Below are positions 8,595 through 16,737 of a DNA stretch of 37,143 nt, piece by piece. The stretch spans positions 1 to 37,143 of the forward strand of contig JANYDT010000184.1 in NCBI GenBank assembly GCA_025359845.1. Direction: 5' to 3'. The number at the start of each line of letters is the position of its first letter. Position 1 is the first letter of the stretch. This DNA comes from Acidimicrobiia bacterium. GTDB lineage: Bacteria > Actinomycetota > Acidimicrobiia > Acidimicrobiales > JANYDT01. The notes beneath the pieces are model-generated. The model saw only the letters and a list, made by a program, of their open reading frames with translations, was not told the origin of the DNA and ran no database searches. A program made the translations under genes and the position numbers.

Positions 8595-9797
8595 GTGAGC
8601 ACTGCCCCGATCACCGAAGCCTCCGCGTCCGACGACGATATCTGGAGTGGCCTCAAGATCATCGACACCGACACGCATATTTCGGAGCCGCACGACCTCT
8701 GGACCTCGCGGGCACCGAGCCGCTATCGCGACGACGTGCCTCACTTCGTCGAGAAGGACGGAACCTCGTCGTGGATCCTGAACGACGTCGTCATCGGCGG
8801 CGCCACGGCTTCGGCGGTCGTGGGTTCGAACGGTGAGAAGGAACTCGGGACGGGCTTCTTCCGCATGGGCATTGACGACGTCCACGCGGCGTGTTACGAG
8901 ACCAAGGCCCGCGTGCAGATGATGGACACGCTCGGCATCCACGCGCAGATCGTGTATCCCAATCTGGCCGGGTTCGGTGGACAGAACTTCATGAAGGCCA
9001 GCGATGAACAGCTGCGTCTCGTCTGCGTCCAGATCTACAACGACGCCATGGCCGAAATGCAGGCGGAGTCGGGAGAGCGCTTATTTCCGATGGCAGTGAT
9101 GCCTTGGTGGAACGCGGAGCAGATGGCGGCCGAGGCCCGCCGGTGCGCGGCGATGGGTCTTCGAGGAGTGGTCACGTGCTCGAACCCTCATGACGCCGGC
9201 ACCCCGGACTTGAGCGACGCCATTTGGAACCCATTCTGGGAAACGTGTTGCGAGTTGAGCCTGTCGATAAACTTTCACATCGGCTCGTCCGAATCGGTGA
9301 TGGGTTGGTTCGGCCGTACCCCGTGGCCCAGTTTCGATCAGGAGCAAAAATTGTCGATCGCGTCGTCGAACCTCTTCCTGGGCAACGCGCAAGTCATCGG
9401 CAACCTGATCTATGGCGGTGTGCCCGAGCGCTTTCCCCAGGCCAAGTTCGTGTCGGTCGAGTCGGGCATCGGATGGATCCCGTTCTTCCTCGAGGCGCTC
9501 GACCATCAGATGGGTGAGACGGCGCCGAGCCTGGCGGCCAAGCTGAGTCTCACGCCGACCGAGTATTTCCACCGCCAGTTCTTGGCGTGCTTCTGGTTCG
9601 AGCGGGTGGCCATTGATCGGCTGCTCGACATCATTGGCGTCAACAACGTGATGTTCGAAACCGACTTTCCGCATCCGACCTGTCTCTATCCAAAGTCGAA
9701 CGAGCGAGTCCGGGCAACCATGGCCGGGCTCGACCACGCCACCCGCAAACGCATCGTGCAAGACAACGCGGCAGAGCTCTACCGGATTCCCGTGTGA
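8595..9797 (+). CDS. Amidohydrolase family 2 (ACMSD-like) metal-dependent hydrolase
   Basis: Complete 400-residue TIM-barrel amidohydrolase of the type related to aminocarboxymuconate semialdehyde decarboxylase, which hydrolyses or decarboxylates carboxylated compounds. Seen: the first metal ligands in DTDTHISEP (D26, H28), TLGIHAQIVYPNLAG, a strand with a metal-binding His in SINFHIGSSES, VSVESGIGWIPFFLEALDH, and the Asp-containing end FETDFPHP (D-x-P-H). Starts at GTG 8595; no strong ribosome-binding site. Common in actinobacterial catabolic clusters next to SDR, crotonase and AhpD-like genes, as here. Substrate unknown. Confidence 0.92.
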   Translation: MSTAPITEASASDDDIWSGLKIIDTDTHISEPHDLWTSRAPSRYRDDVPHFVEKDGTSSWILNDVVIGGATASAVVGSNGEKELGTGFFRMGIDDVHAACYETKARVQMMDTLGIHAQIVYPNLAGFGGQNFMKASDEQLRLVCVQIYNDAMAEMQAESGERLFPMAVMPWWNAEQMAAEARRCAAMGLRGVVTCSNPHDAGTPDLSDAIWNPFWETCCELSLSINFHIGSSESVMGWFGRTPWPSFDQEQKLSIASSNLFLGNAQVIGNLIYGGVPERFPQAKFVSVESGIGWIPFFLEALDHQMGETAPSLAAKLSLTPTEYFHRQFLACFWFERVAIDRLLDIIGVNNVMFETDFPHPTCLYPKSNERVRATMAGLDHATRKRIVQDNAAELYRIPV

Positions 9798-9894
9798 CCG
9801 GGCCGACCGCTTCACCCAGTCCGAGTCCGAAAGATGAATCCGTCGAGAGGGAGCGGCTAAGTTCGCGGCCCCGAGACTGACCCAGGAGGTTCGC

Positions 9895-10491
9895 ATGGCC
9901 CGCATTCCTTTGATTCGTGGTGACGATCCCGACGCCGACCCGGAGGCGGCGGCCCACGTGCGAGCCATCGAGTCACGCCAGGGTGTCGCCGCGTTCAACG
10001 TGCAGCGCGCGCTCGCCAACCATCCCGAACTCATGAGCGCGATGTGGGCGATGGCCGACATCGCGTACTTCAAGAATAGCCTCAACCCCGTCCAGCGCGA
10101 GTTGGCGTACTACGCCTCGGCAGTGACGAACGACTGTTTCTATTGAACGCCGACCCACGTGGTGCTCGGTCGGAGCTCCGGAATCAGTGAACAGAAAATG
10201 CAGCAGGTGCTGTCCGATCCATTGCCCGACGGACTCTTCCCGGACGACGAGGCGGCCATCGTCGTCTTCGCGCGGAAGTCGACGCGGATGGAACCTATCG
10301 ACAACGCGACCTGGAATGCCCTCACGGCTCATTTCACCACCAAGCAGATCATGGAGATCATCTTCACCGTGGGCTTCAATCAGATGATCAGCCGATTCCA
10401 CGCGGCGGTCCGCACCGATGTCGACGGCGCTACGCTCGCTGCCGTATGCGAGAGCTGCCCCGTCCGGCTCCCGCCTCCGCCGACGGGTTGA
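9895..10491 (+). CDS. AhpD-like/carboxymuconolactone decarboxylase family protein, predicted selenoprotein (CxxU)
   Basis: One continuous frame of 198 codons from ATG 9895 (ribosome-binding site CAGGAGG) if the TGA at 10144-10146 is read as selenocysteine. The part before TGA carries ALANHPELMSAMWAMADIAY and QRELAYYASAVTNDCFY; the part after continues TPTHVVLGRSSGISEQKMQQ and EIIFTVGFNQMISRFH, the normal AhpD-fold end. The TGA (residue 84) sits at the second Cys of the family motif C-x-x-C-x-x-x-H: here C81-F-Y-U84-T-P-T-H88. A hairpin with a GGTCG loop follows (10161-10179). Role inferred: thiol/selenol peroxidase or disulfide reductase. The alternative is a simple TGC/TGT to TGA nonsense mutation. 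No sel genes are in the window. Confidence 0.78.
10161..10179 (+). promoter_or_regulatory. Bacterial SECIS-like hairpin downstream of the in-frame TGA
   Basis: GG-T-GCTC-[GGTCG]-GAGC-T-CC folds into a stem of two and four base pairs separated by a U-U mismatch, with a five-base loop starting GGUC. Twenty-one bases separate the TGA from the loop. This matches the bacterial SECIS pattern (loop beginning with G, upper stem with an unpaired U, loop roughly 16-37 bases after UGA) and resembles the E. coli fdhF upper stem with its GGUC loop. It lies inside coding sequence, so its presence is suggestive rather than proof. Confidence 0.65.
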
Positions 10492-10557
10492 ACAATCACC
10501 TGACAAACCTGCAGGCCGATACGTCGCACCTTCGTCCAAACCATGCGGTCCCCATCG

Positions 10558-11445
10558 TCATGCGGGGGTGAAGGTGAAGCGCACCAGCGGTGTGAGATAC
10601 CCGCCGGCTTCCCGGATCGCGGCGCCCCACGGCTCCATCGTGGCGAGGATCTCTTCGACGTCGTCGCCGAGCACAGCCAGGGCGCCCGCCATCGCCGCGT
10701 CGGTGGATGTTTCGATCGCTTCGCGCACCTCGCGGCCGCGCTCGGTGACGCTGTCGCCGTCGAGCAACCCGCGAGCGCGCAGCCGCTCCTCGCCGGCAGA
10801 GAGCTGCTCGTCGGTCCATCCCCGCCCGCGGGTGTGCGCGCGCGGGGCGAGACCCCAGTAAAGGTCGCTGAGCAACCCGATCTCCAACGGGTCGAACCCC
10901 GCCGCGGACCAGGCCTGCACATGCGAATCGCCGCGGAACTCGCGCAGCCGATCGGCCGAGCGCCACAGCCGCGCGATCGGGTCGTCGGGCATGTCGGCGG
11001 CGCGCTGACCGGCGAACAGCGCCCGACCGGCGAGCGGCAGGTCGTCGGCCGCTTGCAGCAGCCGATCGGTCACCCACGCCGCTCGCCCCGGTTCGCGCCC
11101 CAGAATCCGCCGCAGCTGAGCGGCGGCACCATCGAGGCGCGCCATCCACATCGTCGACGCGCTCGCCAGACTCTTGCCTCGACGCACGATCGGCACGATC
11201 TCGTCAGGGTTGAACACGGCGAACGCAGCCGCCACAACCTCGGCCGGCACGTCACCCAGCACGGCACCACGACTGGTGAAGAAACCGCACTTGTCCGGCA
11301 GCGCCGTGCGGCCAACCATCCCGGGGCTCGGGGCAAAGCCGAGCGCCTCGTAGTTGGCGTGGCACTCAGGCGAGAATTGTGCTTGCCCCGCGACCGGCTC
11401 GATCACCGCAGCAAGCCGGCGGGCCAAGGGGATCACGTCAGGCAT
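10558..11445 (-). CDS. SCO6745-family protein, copy 3
   Basis: Intact 295-residue paralogue of the proteins at 3185-5164, on the opposite strand. Landmarks: MPDVIPLARRLAAVIEPVAG, CGFFTSRGAVLGDVPAEVVA, AAFAVFNPDEIVPIVRRGKS, AARLDG/AQLRRILGREPG, LWRSADRLREFRGDSHVQAW, RGRGWTDEQLSAGEERLRAR, and EPWGAAIREAGGYL near the end. It is closer to copy 1 than to copy 2 at several positions (PDDPxxRLWR, REFRGD). It converges with the AhpD-like gene, 66 bp apart. Biochemical role unknown; the C-terminal part resembles a winged helix. This copy provides the template that shows copy 1 is frameshifted. Confidence 0.88.
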   Translation of the reverse strand: MPDVIPLARRLAAVIEPVAGQAQFSPECHANYEALGFAPSPGMVGRTALPDKCGFFTSRGAVLGDVPAEVVAAAFAVFNPDEIVPIVRRGKSLASASTMWMARLDGAAAQLRRILGREPGRAAWVTDRLLQAADDLPLAGRALFAGQRAADMPDDPIARLWRSADRLREFRGDSHVQAWSAAGFDPLEIGLLSDLYWGLAPRAHTRGRGWTDEQLSAGEERLRARGLLDGDSVTERGREVREAIETSTDAAMAGALAVLGDDVEEILATMEPWGAAIREAGGYLTPLVRFTFTPA

Positions 11446-11547
11446 GCGACACGGTAGACCCGACGATCCGGGGAACGCCCATTCGGTGTTACGTAGGCCA
11501 ACTGCTCGTCGGCGACCACGGAATTCTCTAGCTGCGGGGGTTGACGA

Positions 11548-11976
11548 TCACGGATCGACGCCCAGCGTATCGAGGACCCTCCGACTGCGGCGGAGAAATC
11601 GATGCTGGTGAGCCCGGACGCGTTCGGTGGCTTCAGCGATGGCGGCGAGGACGGCCGGCGAGGCGATGGCGAAGTCGGGGCGGTGGTCACTAACGTGCGC
11701 CCCGTGACACGGCCGGCGGCCACGATCTGGAATACCTGCGGCCGCTGATGCGCTCGCGTCATGTACTTCGGCAGCGCTGAGGTAGCCGACGTAGTACGTA
11801 TAGCCAAAATGGTTCATCAGCGGGCCGACGAAGTTACTCGCTGAAACGGTGCCCCACGATCGGTATTGTGACGGGATCCACGTCCCAGGGGTTGGAGAGT
11901 ACGCGTGACACAGCAGCCAGTCCGGAAGGTCGCGGGGCTTGCCCACCACTCGCTCGACTGTGTCGGTCATGAACAC
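11548..11976 (-). CDS. Hypothetical protein
   Basis: A frame of 142 codons from GTG 11976 (ATG 11970 possible) with gene-like codon use: TVERVVGKPRDLPDWLLCHA, YRSWGTVSASNFVGPLMNHF, and a basic helical end AIAEATERVRAHQHRFLRRS. The frame is open for about 12 codons before the GTG (VRDVDKRYLVF), which reads naturally into the protein, so the true start may be upstream or the 5' end may be lost. No membrane segment, signal peptide or family recognised. It lies about 100 bp upstream of copy 3 of the SCO6745 family, in the same direction. Confidence 0.5.
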   Translation of the reverse strand: MFMTDTVERVVGKPRDLPDWLLCHAYSPTPGTWIPSQYRSWGTVSASNFVGPLMNHFGYTYYVGYLSAAEVHDASASAAAGIPDRGRRPCHGAHVSDHRPDFAIASPAVLAAIAEATERVRAHQHRFLRRSRRVLDTLGVDP

Positions 11977-12114
11977 GAGATAGCGTTTGTCGACATCTCG
12001 AACCCATAATCAACACAACCGATTGGGGGGGTGGATTTCCCCTGGGACCGGAAGATCGGGGGTGAGGTGTCAATCCATTTGGCTGAGCAACTGTTGGCCG
12101 ATGAGTGCTGCGGT

Positions 12115-12525
12115 TCAGTAGCTGCCGCCGAGTTTGCGGTGGTCCCAGCTGACGATCTTCTCGACCTGGATGCGCACCGCCGCTCGCTTGTTGGCGGCGC
12201 GACGGACGATGTCGTCGCTGATGGTCGCCGGGTCGATCGTGGTCCCGGGCCCCGGGTAGCGGGTGATGACGGAGCGTCCGATGTCGAGCACGTCCGGCTC
12301 GTCCTCGCTGACAGTCACGGTCCCAATGATCTCCACGCCGCGAAGCTCTGCGTACGTATCACCGGATTCGACGAGGCAGGTGATGCGAGGATCGCGACGG
12401 AGGTTGACGACTTTCTGTGCCTTGTTGAAAGTCCAGAACCCTGGCGATCCGTCGGCGAAGAAGCCATACCACATGGCCACGAGGTGGGGGCGTCCGTCCT
12501 TGGCGATCGAAGCGACGTTCATCAC
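12115..12525 (-). CDS. PPOX-class (pyridoxamine 5'-phosphate oxidase fold) F420/flavin-dependent protein
   Basis: Split beta-barrel protein of 136 residues: MNVASIAKDGRPHLVAMWYG, GFWTFNKAQKVVNLRRDPRI, TCLVESGDTYAELRGVEIIG, and KRAAVRIQVEKIVSWDHRKL. This order is typical of actinobacterial F420- or FMN-binding PPOX proteins. GTG at 12525 or ATG at 12522 gives a protein lacking about 15 usual N-terminal residues before MNVASI. The frame stays open upstream (EYLALPNQV) without a better start, so a slight 5' loss is possible. Substrate unknown. Confidence 0.85.
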   Translation of the reverse strand: MMNVASIAKDGRPHLVAMWYGFFADGSPGFWTFNKAQKVVNLRRDPRITCLVESGDTYAELRGVEIIGTVTVSEDEPDVLDIGRSVITRYPGPGTTIDPATISDDIVRRAANKRAAVRIQVEKIVSWDHRKLGGSY

Positions 12526-12760
12526 TTGATTGGGGAGGGCCAGGTACTCGAGACAACCGGTCCTACAATCGCTGGTTGTTCAAGCACCGCGTCTCCCATG
12601 TCAGCTCGACGGCAGCGATCACCATTCGGTGATCGACCCGTAGTCCAGCCAAGTCGATGCTCAAAGGCGTCGGTAGAGTCCGATGGCCCTACTGGCGGCG
12701 ACTTCTGCCGTTCGGCCTGCTCGTACATTGGTTCGGCCGCCAGCGTTCGTTCGGGCGCCT
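12526..12760. other. No recognisable gene
   Basis: A minus-strand frame is open through this segment and through the tRNA fragment to its right, but its translation there (HNPKVAGSNPAR) is the familiar artefact of reading tRNA sequence as protein. I see no other gene. Confidence 0.5.
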
Positions 12761-12803
12761 TTGACCGGGCAGGATTTGAACCTGCGACCTTCGGGTTATG
12801 AGA
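12761..12803 (-). other. 3' half of a tRNA-Met (CAT anticodon), probable attachment-site remnant
   Basis: On the minus strand the sequence starts at an anticodon loop CTCATAA, then CCCGA, the variable loop AGGTC, a perfect T-arm GCAGG-TTCAAAT-CCTGC, and the acceptor 3' strand CCGGTCA with discriminator A. The sequence 5' of the anticodon loop does not pair (ACGAT against CCCGA), and no matching 5' acceptor TGACCGG occurs at the right distance. Only the 3' half is therefore tRNA. Such halves are typical of att sites left when an element integrates into a tRNA gene. The foreign side would be to the right (above 12803). No integrase is visible. Confidence 0.65.
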
Positions 12804-12821
12804 TCGTTCAGGCGCCTCGGC

Positions 12822-12839
12822 GCGCTCGGAGCCGAGCGC
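12822..12839. repeat. Perfect 8-bp inverted repeat next to the tRNA fragment
   Basis: GCGCTCGG-AG-CCGAGCGC is a perfect 8+8 inverted repeat with a two-base centre, 20 bases from the tRNA-Met fragment on the presumed element side. It could be a terminator-like hairpin or a binding site; there is no T-run. Confidence 0.45.
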
Positions 12840-12939
12840 ATGCACGAACTCTGCGATGTGTTGGCCGCGACCATGGGTTGCTGAACGCATGCCCGTCAGC
12901 CGATGAGCGGCCGATGTGACAAGGGCATTACCAAGCGGG

Positions 12940-14814
12940 TTATGACGCCGTCGGCCCGTGAATGATCACCTCACCCGTTGAACCGTTCACCGTGACGATC
13001 GCGCCATCGGCAATCGTTGTCGAGGCGCCGGTCACGCTCACGACGGCCGGAATACCCAGCTCCCGCGCCACGATCGCAGCGTGGCTCTGCTGAGCTCCCA
13101 CATCGACGACTACGGCGGCGGCGGCGAGAAACAGAGGCGTCCACGCTGGGTCGGTGAAAGGGGCGATCAGGATGTCACCCGGTTCGATACCGCGAGGATC
13201 GGACGGATCGGTCACGACCCGGGCCGGACCTGTGGCCGTCCCCGCACACACGGCCATTCCGGTCAGGGTGCGAGCCCGTTGGTCAACGAGACCGACACGG
13301 TCTCGGCGCGGCCAAGTAGTTGGATCGGTCAGCGCTGCGTCGAACCAGAACGGCGGCACCCGCGCCTGAAAGAAGTCACGACGGGCCCGCCGCTCGGCAA
13401 TGACCGGTGCGAAGCGGTTGGGGTCGGCCAGCGCGGGTCCGATTTCGGCAAATCGCAGTAGAAAAAAGTCGTCGTGGGCGAACGGCGAGCACCGGGCCAA
13501 TTCGGCCAGGGCATCGCGCGCTGGCGAGGTCGCCCGCATGAATGCTGCCTTCGTGGCTTCACGTTGCGCCGCATAGGCGGCTGCCGCCCGCATGGTTATG
13601 TCGAATACCCGCCGCTTCGCGATCGACAATTGCTCCCTCGTCCTGGCGCAGAGTTTCGAGCGCTCTTCGCCCAGCCGGCCGGCCGTTGACGTCGGATCAC
13701 GATCTTCGGGCGCGTACCGAAGACGGTCGATCATGACGAGTGCGAGCGCCGGATCGCTCTCCCATGTCGGCGACGCGAATTCCCATTCATCGGGTCCACG
13801 GGCGCGGTGACGGTGACGGAAGGCATCGAGCTCGGCCATGAATTCGGCAGTGGACGAAGCCGTCGAAGCGTCGGCCCGAAGCCGGGCAAGGAGCGCGGGT
13901 GGGTCCGCAACATCGAACTGTGCCGATAAGGCCGAGTCGGCCGCCACCATCCGACCGAGGCGCCAGAGGTCGTTCGCCGGTTCGGCCGACTCGATCGTTC
14001 CCAGTCCGGCAGTCAATCGGTTGACCAGATCCGTGCCGCCGATGCGGGCCACGAGCCTCTCAAGCAGGCTCCGGCTCAGCCCCGCGAGCGCGCTTCGCGT
14101 CAGCAGATGGTCCATCATGCGCTGCGCCCACGGCCCGACCGAAGCCGCTGTGGCCAACAGCTCGTCAACCGTGGCCGACACAGGGCTCGGCTGTGCAGCC
14201 GCGTACGCGGCAATCTCGCGTTGATCACGTTCAAGCGGTTCCGGGTCCGCTCGTCGAAACACCGTCCTCATCATCACCATCGTCCGGCGCAGAGCGCGGA
14301 ATTCGAACTCACCCTTCTGGCGGACGTGGCGGGGCGCGCTGCTCAGCCCGAACATCTGCTCGTCGACCATGTCGACGGTGAGACCCGGCGTCCGGGACGC
14401 CACGGCTCGGGCAATCGTCACGTTGCCATACAGGTATCCACAAAAGACACCCGTGCTCCACGCGGCGTCCGGATCGAAGCTCTTCATTTGGGACGAGGTG
14501 ACCATGCCCAGTCGCAACGTGGCGTCGGCCTGCCCCTTCGCCACCCATGACATGTAGAGCGAGCTGCTCATCGGCGTCATGACATTGGGAAAGACCTCGC
14601 CGACATTGCCGCGACACCAGAGCCAGCGAGTCACCGGGGGGACGTGATCGGCCTCGGTCCAGCGGCCGTCGTCGAGAGCCGTCAGCGCTGCGATCCGCCC
14701 ATCTAAACTTCGGCCGGCAGTGATGTCAAGTCCCTTCGGCTGACGGCTCCGGCGTTTGCTATGGTCAGCCGCTCCGGCTGACCGGGTCTTAGGATTGGCC
14801 GATGCGACGTTCAT
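12940..14814 (-). CDS. PEP-utilising enzyme with C-terminal phosphohistidine swivel domain, no ATP-grasp domain
   Basis: A 624-residue protein related to the central and C-terminal parts of rifampin phosphotransferase and PEP synthase. The N-terminal segment (WTEADHVPPVTRWLWCRGNV, NVMTPMSSSLYMSWVAKGQ, YGNVTIARAVASRTPGL) matches the substrate-binding middle domain. The C-terminus is a swivel domain: GMAVCAGTATGPARVV, GDILIAPFTDPAWTPLF, and the phosphorylated His in GAQQSHAAIVARELGIPAVV (H578). No PPDK-type ATP-grasp domain is encoded here, so it could not phosphorylate a substrate alone and might need a partner. The start at ATG 14814 overlaps the divergent gene by 13 bp; no better in-frame start is seen. 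Confidence 0.85.
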   Translation of the reverse strand: MNVASANPKTRSAGAADHSKRRSRQPKGLDITAGRSLDGRIAALTALDDGRWTEADHVPPVTRWLWCRGNVGEVFPNVMTPMSSSLYMSWVAKGQADATLRLGMVTSSQMKSFDPDAAWSTGVFCGYLYGNVTIARAVASRTPGLTVDMVDEQMFGLSSAPRHVRQKGEFEFRALRRTMVMMRTVFRRADPEPLERDQREIAAYAAAQPSPVSATVDELLATAASVGPWAQRMMDHLLTRSALAGLSRSLLERLVARIGGTDLVNRLTAGLGTIESAEPANDLWRLGRMVAADSALSAQFDVADPPALLARLRADASTASSTAEFMAELDAFRHRHRARGPDEWEFASPTWESDPALALVMIDRLRYAPEDRDPTSTAGRLGEERSKLCARTREQLSIAKRRVFDITMRAAAAYAAQREATKAAFMRATSPARDALAELARCSPFAHDDFFLLRFAEIGPALADPNRFAPVIAERRARRDFFQARVPPFWFDAALTDPTTWPRRDRVGLVDQRARTLTGMAVCAGTATGPARVVTDPSDPRGIEPGDILIAPFTDPAWTPLFLAAAAVVVDVGAQQSHAAIVARELGIPAVVSVTGASTTIADGAIVTVNGSTGEVIIHGPTAS

Positions 14815-15239
14815 TTTGCAGATTCCTCCTGCTCCTGGTCGGGATGCCCGCTTTGACCTTCACGGGCGCGCCGGCGAGGGCCCAGCAGCAGCTGATCGGC
14901 ATGCAAACGCCGTCGGGCAAGATCCATTGCATGGTGATCATCGGTGACGGGCCGACCAACATGCGCTGCGACGTTCTCGAGAACACGGCGAAGGTTGCGC
15001 CCCGACCCAAGGACTGCGAACTCGACTACGGCAGTGCGTTCGCCATGAACGTGACGGGGCGGGCGTCGCGAGTATGTGCCGGTGACACTGTGGCCGATCC
15101 GAAGAACCCCGTTGTTGCGTATGGAATCGCGTGGACGAGAGCCGGCATCACCTGCTTCTCCGCACCGACCGGGCTTACGTGCACCAACCGGTCGAAGCAC
15201 GGCTTCACACTGAGCAGGGCCGCGCAAAAACTATTCTGA
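14802..15239 (+). CDS. Secreted DUF6636 protein
   Basis: A 145-residue exported protein. Signal peptide: MRR, then a hydrophobic core FCRFLLLLVGMPALTFTGAP and cleavage after ARA (about residue 27). The mature part fits DUF6636 of actinobacteria: MQTPSGKIHCMVIIGDGPTN, MRCDVLENTAK, CELDYGSAFAMNVTG, VCAGDTV, VAYGIAW, AGITCFSAPTGLTC, and the closing HGFTLSRAAQKLF. Six cysteines in the mature part suggest disulfides outside the cell. Function unknown. Its start region overlaps that of the divergent PEP-utilising gene, so the two promoters must lie inside each other's coding sequence. Confidence 0.85.
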   Translation: MRRSFCRFLLLLVGMPALTFTGAPARAQQQLIGMQTPSGKIHCMVIIGDGPTNMRCDVLENTAKVAPRPKDCELDYGSAFAMNVTGRASRVCAGDTVADPKNPVVAYGIAWTRAGITCFSAPTGLTCTNRSKHGFTLSRAAQKLF

Positions 15240-15393
15240 CCCGCTCGGGAGCGACGACTCAACGTCTATGTTCGTGTTGCTCTTCGTGCGTCTTCGGTGG
15301 CGCCATCAACGGCCAAAGGGGTGGGTGTCACGCCTCCCGTCGGTATCGGCCCCGCACTGCCGACTGAGGGGTGGGGCCCGGCCGTGCCGCCGC

Positions 15394-16263
15394 CTACAAC
15401 TCGGCGAGGGCCTCGTCGGCGAGGCGCCGGACAGCTGTTTCGGGATCGCCCATCCGCAGAGCGGCAACACTGACCAGCAACCGATCCACCCCGGCGTCTT
15501 CGTACGCTTTGGCCCCATCCAAACCCTCTCGCCCATAGTTCCAATACGCAGTGATCTCAAGCTCTCTGATATCACGTCCCTGCCGATCGCATTCGGCTCG
15601 AAGCTGCGCCATCAGGTCGCGGAACTGGTCAAGGTCTTTGTGGATCACATACCACCCGTCGCCTCGAGCCGCGACGCGGCGAATGGCCGGCGGGGTGGTC
15701 CCACCGATCACGATGGGGATTCGGGGTTTCTGGACCGGAGTCGGCTGCATCTGCCAACCGCGCCAGTCGACGAACTCGCCGGTGAAGTTCATCAGCTCGC
15801 CGGTCCAGGCCGCTGTCATCGCGTCGATGTACTCATCGGCGCGGGCGCCCCGCCGCTCGAAGGGCACGCCGAGCGCATCGAACTCCTCCTTGAGCCAACC
15901 GATCCCGAGGCCGAGCATGAGTCGTCCATTGGAAAGATGATCGAGGGAGGCGGCCTGTTTGGCCAAGTAGAGCGGGTTGGCCTGAGGAAGAATGTTCACG
16001 CCAGTGCCGAGCCGCAGGGTCGTGGTGGTCGCCGCTATCCACGTCAGCGCGATGAGCGGATCGACGAAGCTGTCCGAACCGGCCACGGCGATCTTGCCCG
16101 TCGGGCTGTAGGGATACACCGAGTCATACGCCGCAGGGAGGATCACGTGTTCGAACGTCCACACCGACTCATATCCCAACTCCTCGACCAGGCGCCCGAA
16201 CGAACCAAGCACGCCCGGCTTGATGAACGCAGCGGAGTTGATGGGGACGATGCCAACCTTCAC
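15394..16263 (-). CDS. LLM-class F420-dependent oxidoreductase
   Basis: A 289-residue luciferase-like TIM barrel that uses coenzyme F420 for hydride transfer. Landmarks: MKVGIVPINSAAFIKPG, LGYESVWTFEHVILP, TWIAATTTTLRLGTGVNILP, LDHLSNGRLMLGLGIGWLKE (the usual SGGR-like turn and G-GW), EEFDALGVPFERRGARADEY, PRIPIVIGGTTPPAIRRVA, and GVDRLLVSVAALRMGD. The length is normal for the TIGR03619-like subgroup. ATG at 16263. Ten bases separate its start from the stop of the upstream membrane ORF (16273), so it may be last in an operon with the four small membrane ORFs. Substrate unknown. Confidence 0.93.
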   Translation of the reverse strand: MKVGIVPINSAAFIKPGVLGSFGRLVEELGYESVWTFEHVILPAAYDSVYPYSPTGKIAVAGSDSFVDPLIALTWIAATTTTLRLGTGVNILPQANPLYLAKQAASLDHLSNGRLMLGLGIGWLKEEFDALGVPFERRGARADEYIDAMTAAWTGELMNFTGEFVDWRGWQMQPTPVQKPRIPIVIGGTTPPAIRRVAARGDGWYVIHKDLDQFRDLMAQLRAECDRQGRDIRELEITAYWNYGREGLDGAKAYEDAGVDRLLVSVAALRMGDPETAVRRLADEALAEL

Positions 16264-16272
16264 ACCGTTTGT

Positions 16273-16737
16273 CTAGCTCACCGGCCGGCTGGTCGGCTTC
16301 TGCACGGCGAGGCATCGCAAACTGTTGGCCGCAGCGTTAAGGAGTTGAGGCTCCCATCCCGAGCTGCGCATCTGGTCGAACTGGGTCGGCGTCTTTCCTC
16401 GACTGTCCAGACGACCCTTGGGGATCGCCCGAAGGCGTAGAAGATGCTCGTGACCTTCGATACGACTCGAGCCATGGTGCATCGTCGGGAATCTCAATCG
16501 ACCCCCAGCGAAAGGTGCGCGACTCGCGAAGAAGAGTCCGACGGGGATACTCAACGTCAACATGGCGAGTCCAACGACCCTACCGACACGAAATCCGATC
16601 GAGATCGCCACACACGCAAGCGTCCACAGGCCGACCATCCCAGCCGCGGCGACGCGCGCATCGCGCCGCGGCGTCGATCGGCTCAACAGAACTAGCCTCA
16701 TCTGTGCTTCGAGCTCATCGTCGGGTACTCGAGCCAC
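16273..16737 (-). CDS. Small membrane protein (154 aa)
   Basis: Starts at GTG 16737 (MARVPDDELEAQMRLVLLSR) and overlaps the end of the preceding ORF by 40 bp. One strongly hydrophobic hairpin is visible: VAAAGMVGLWTLACVAISIG and VGLAMLTLSIPVGLFF, about residues 29-70, likely two membrane spans. A hydrophilic basic tail follows and its codon use is less regular, so the true end could be earlier or shifted. Family not recognised. Confidence 0.45.
   Translation of the reverse strand: MARVPDDELEAQMRLVLLSRSTPRRDARVAAAGMVGLWTLACVAISIGFRVGRVVGLAMLTLSIPVGLFFASRAPFAGGRLRFPTMHHGSSRIEGHEHLLRLRAIPKGRLDSRGKTPTQFDQMRSSGWEPQLLNAAANSLRCLAVQKPTSRPVS

Noticed and set aside
9081-10085. Minus-strand frame of 334 codons
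   Set aside because: Antisense to the amidohydrolase and the AhpD-like gene.
12031-12801. Plus-strand frame of 256 codons
   Set aside because: Antisense to the PPOX gene and reads through the tRNA fragment; its end is a known tRNA-derived artefact.
12522-12890. Minus-strand frame with HNPKVAGSNPAR
   Set aside because: Typical false translation of a tRNA 3' half.
15268-16440. Plus-strand frame of 390 codons
   Set aside because: Antisense to the LLM oxidoreductase.
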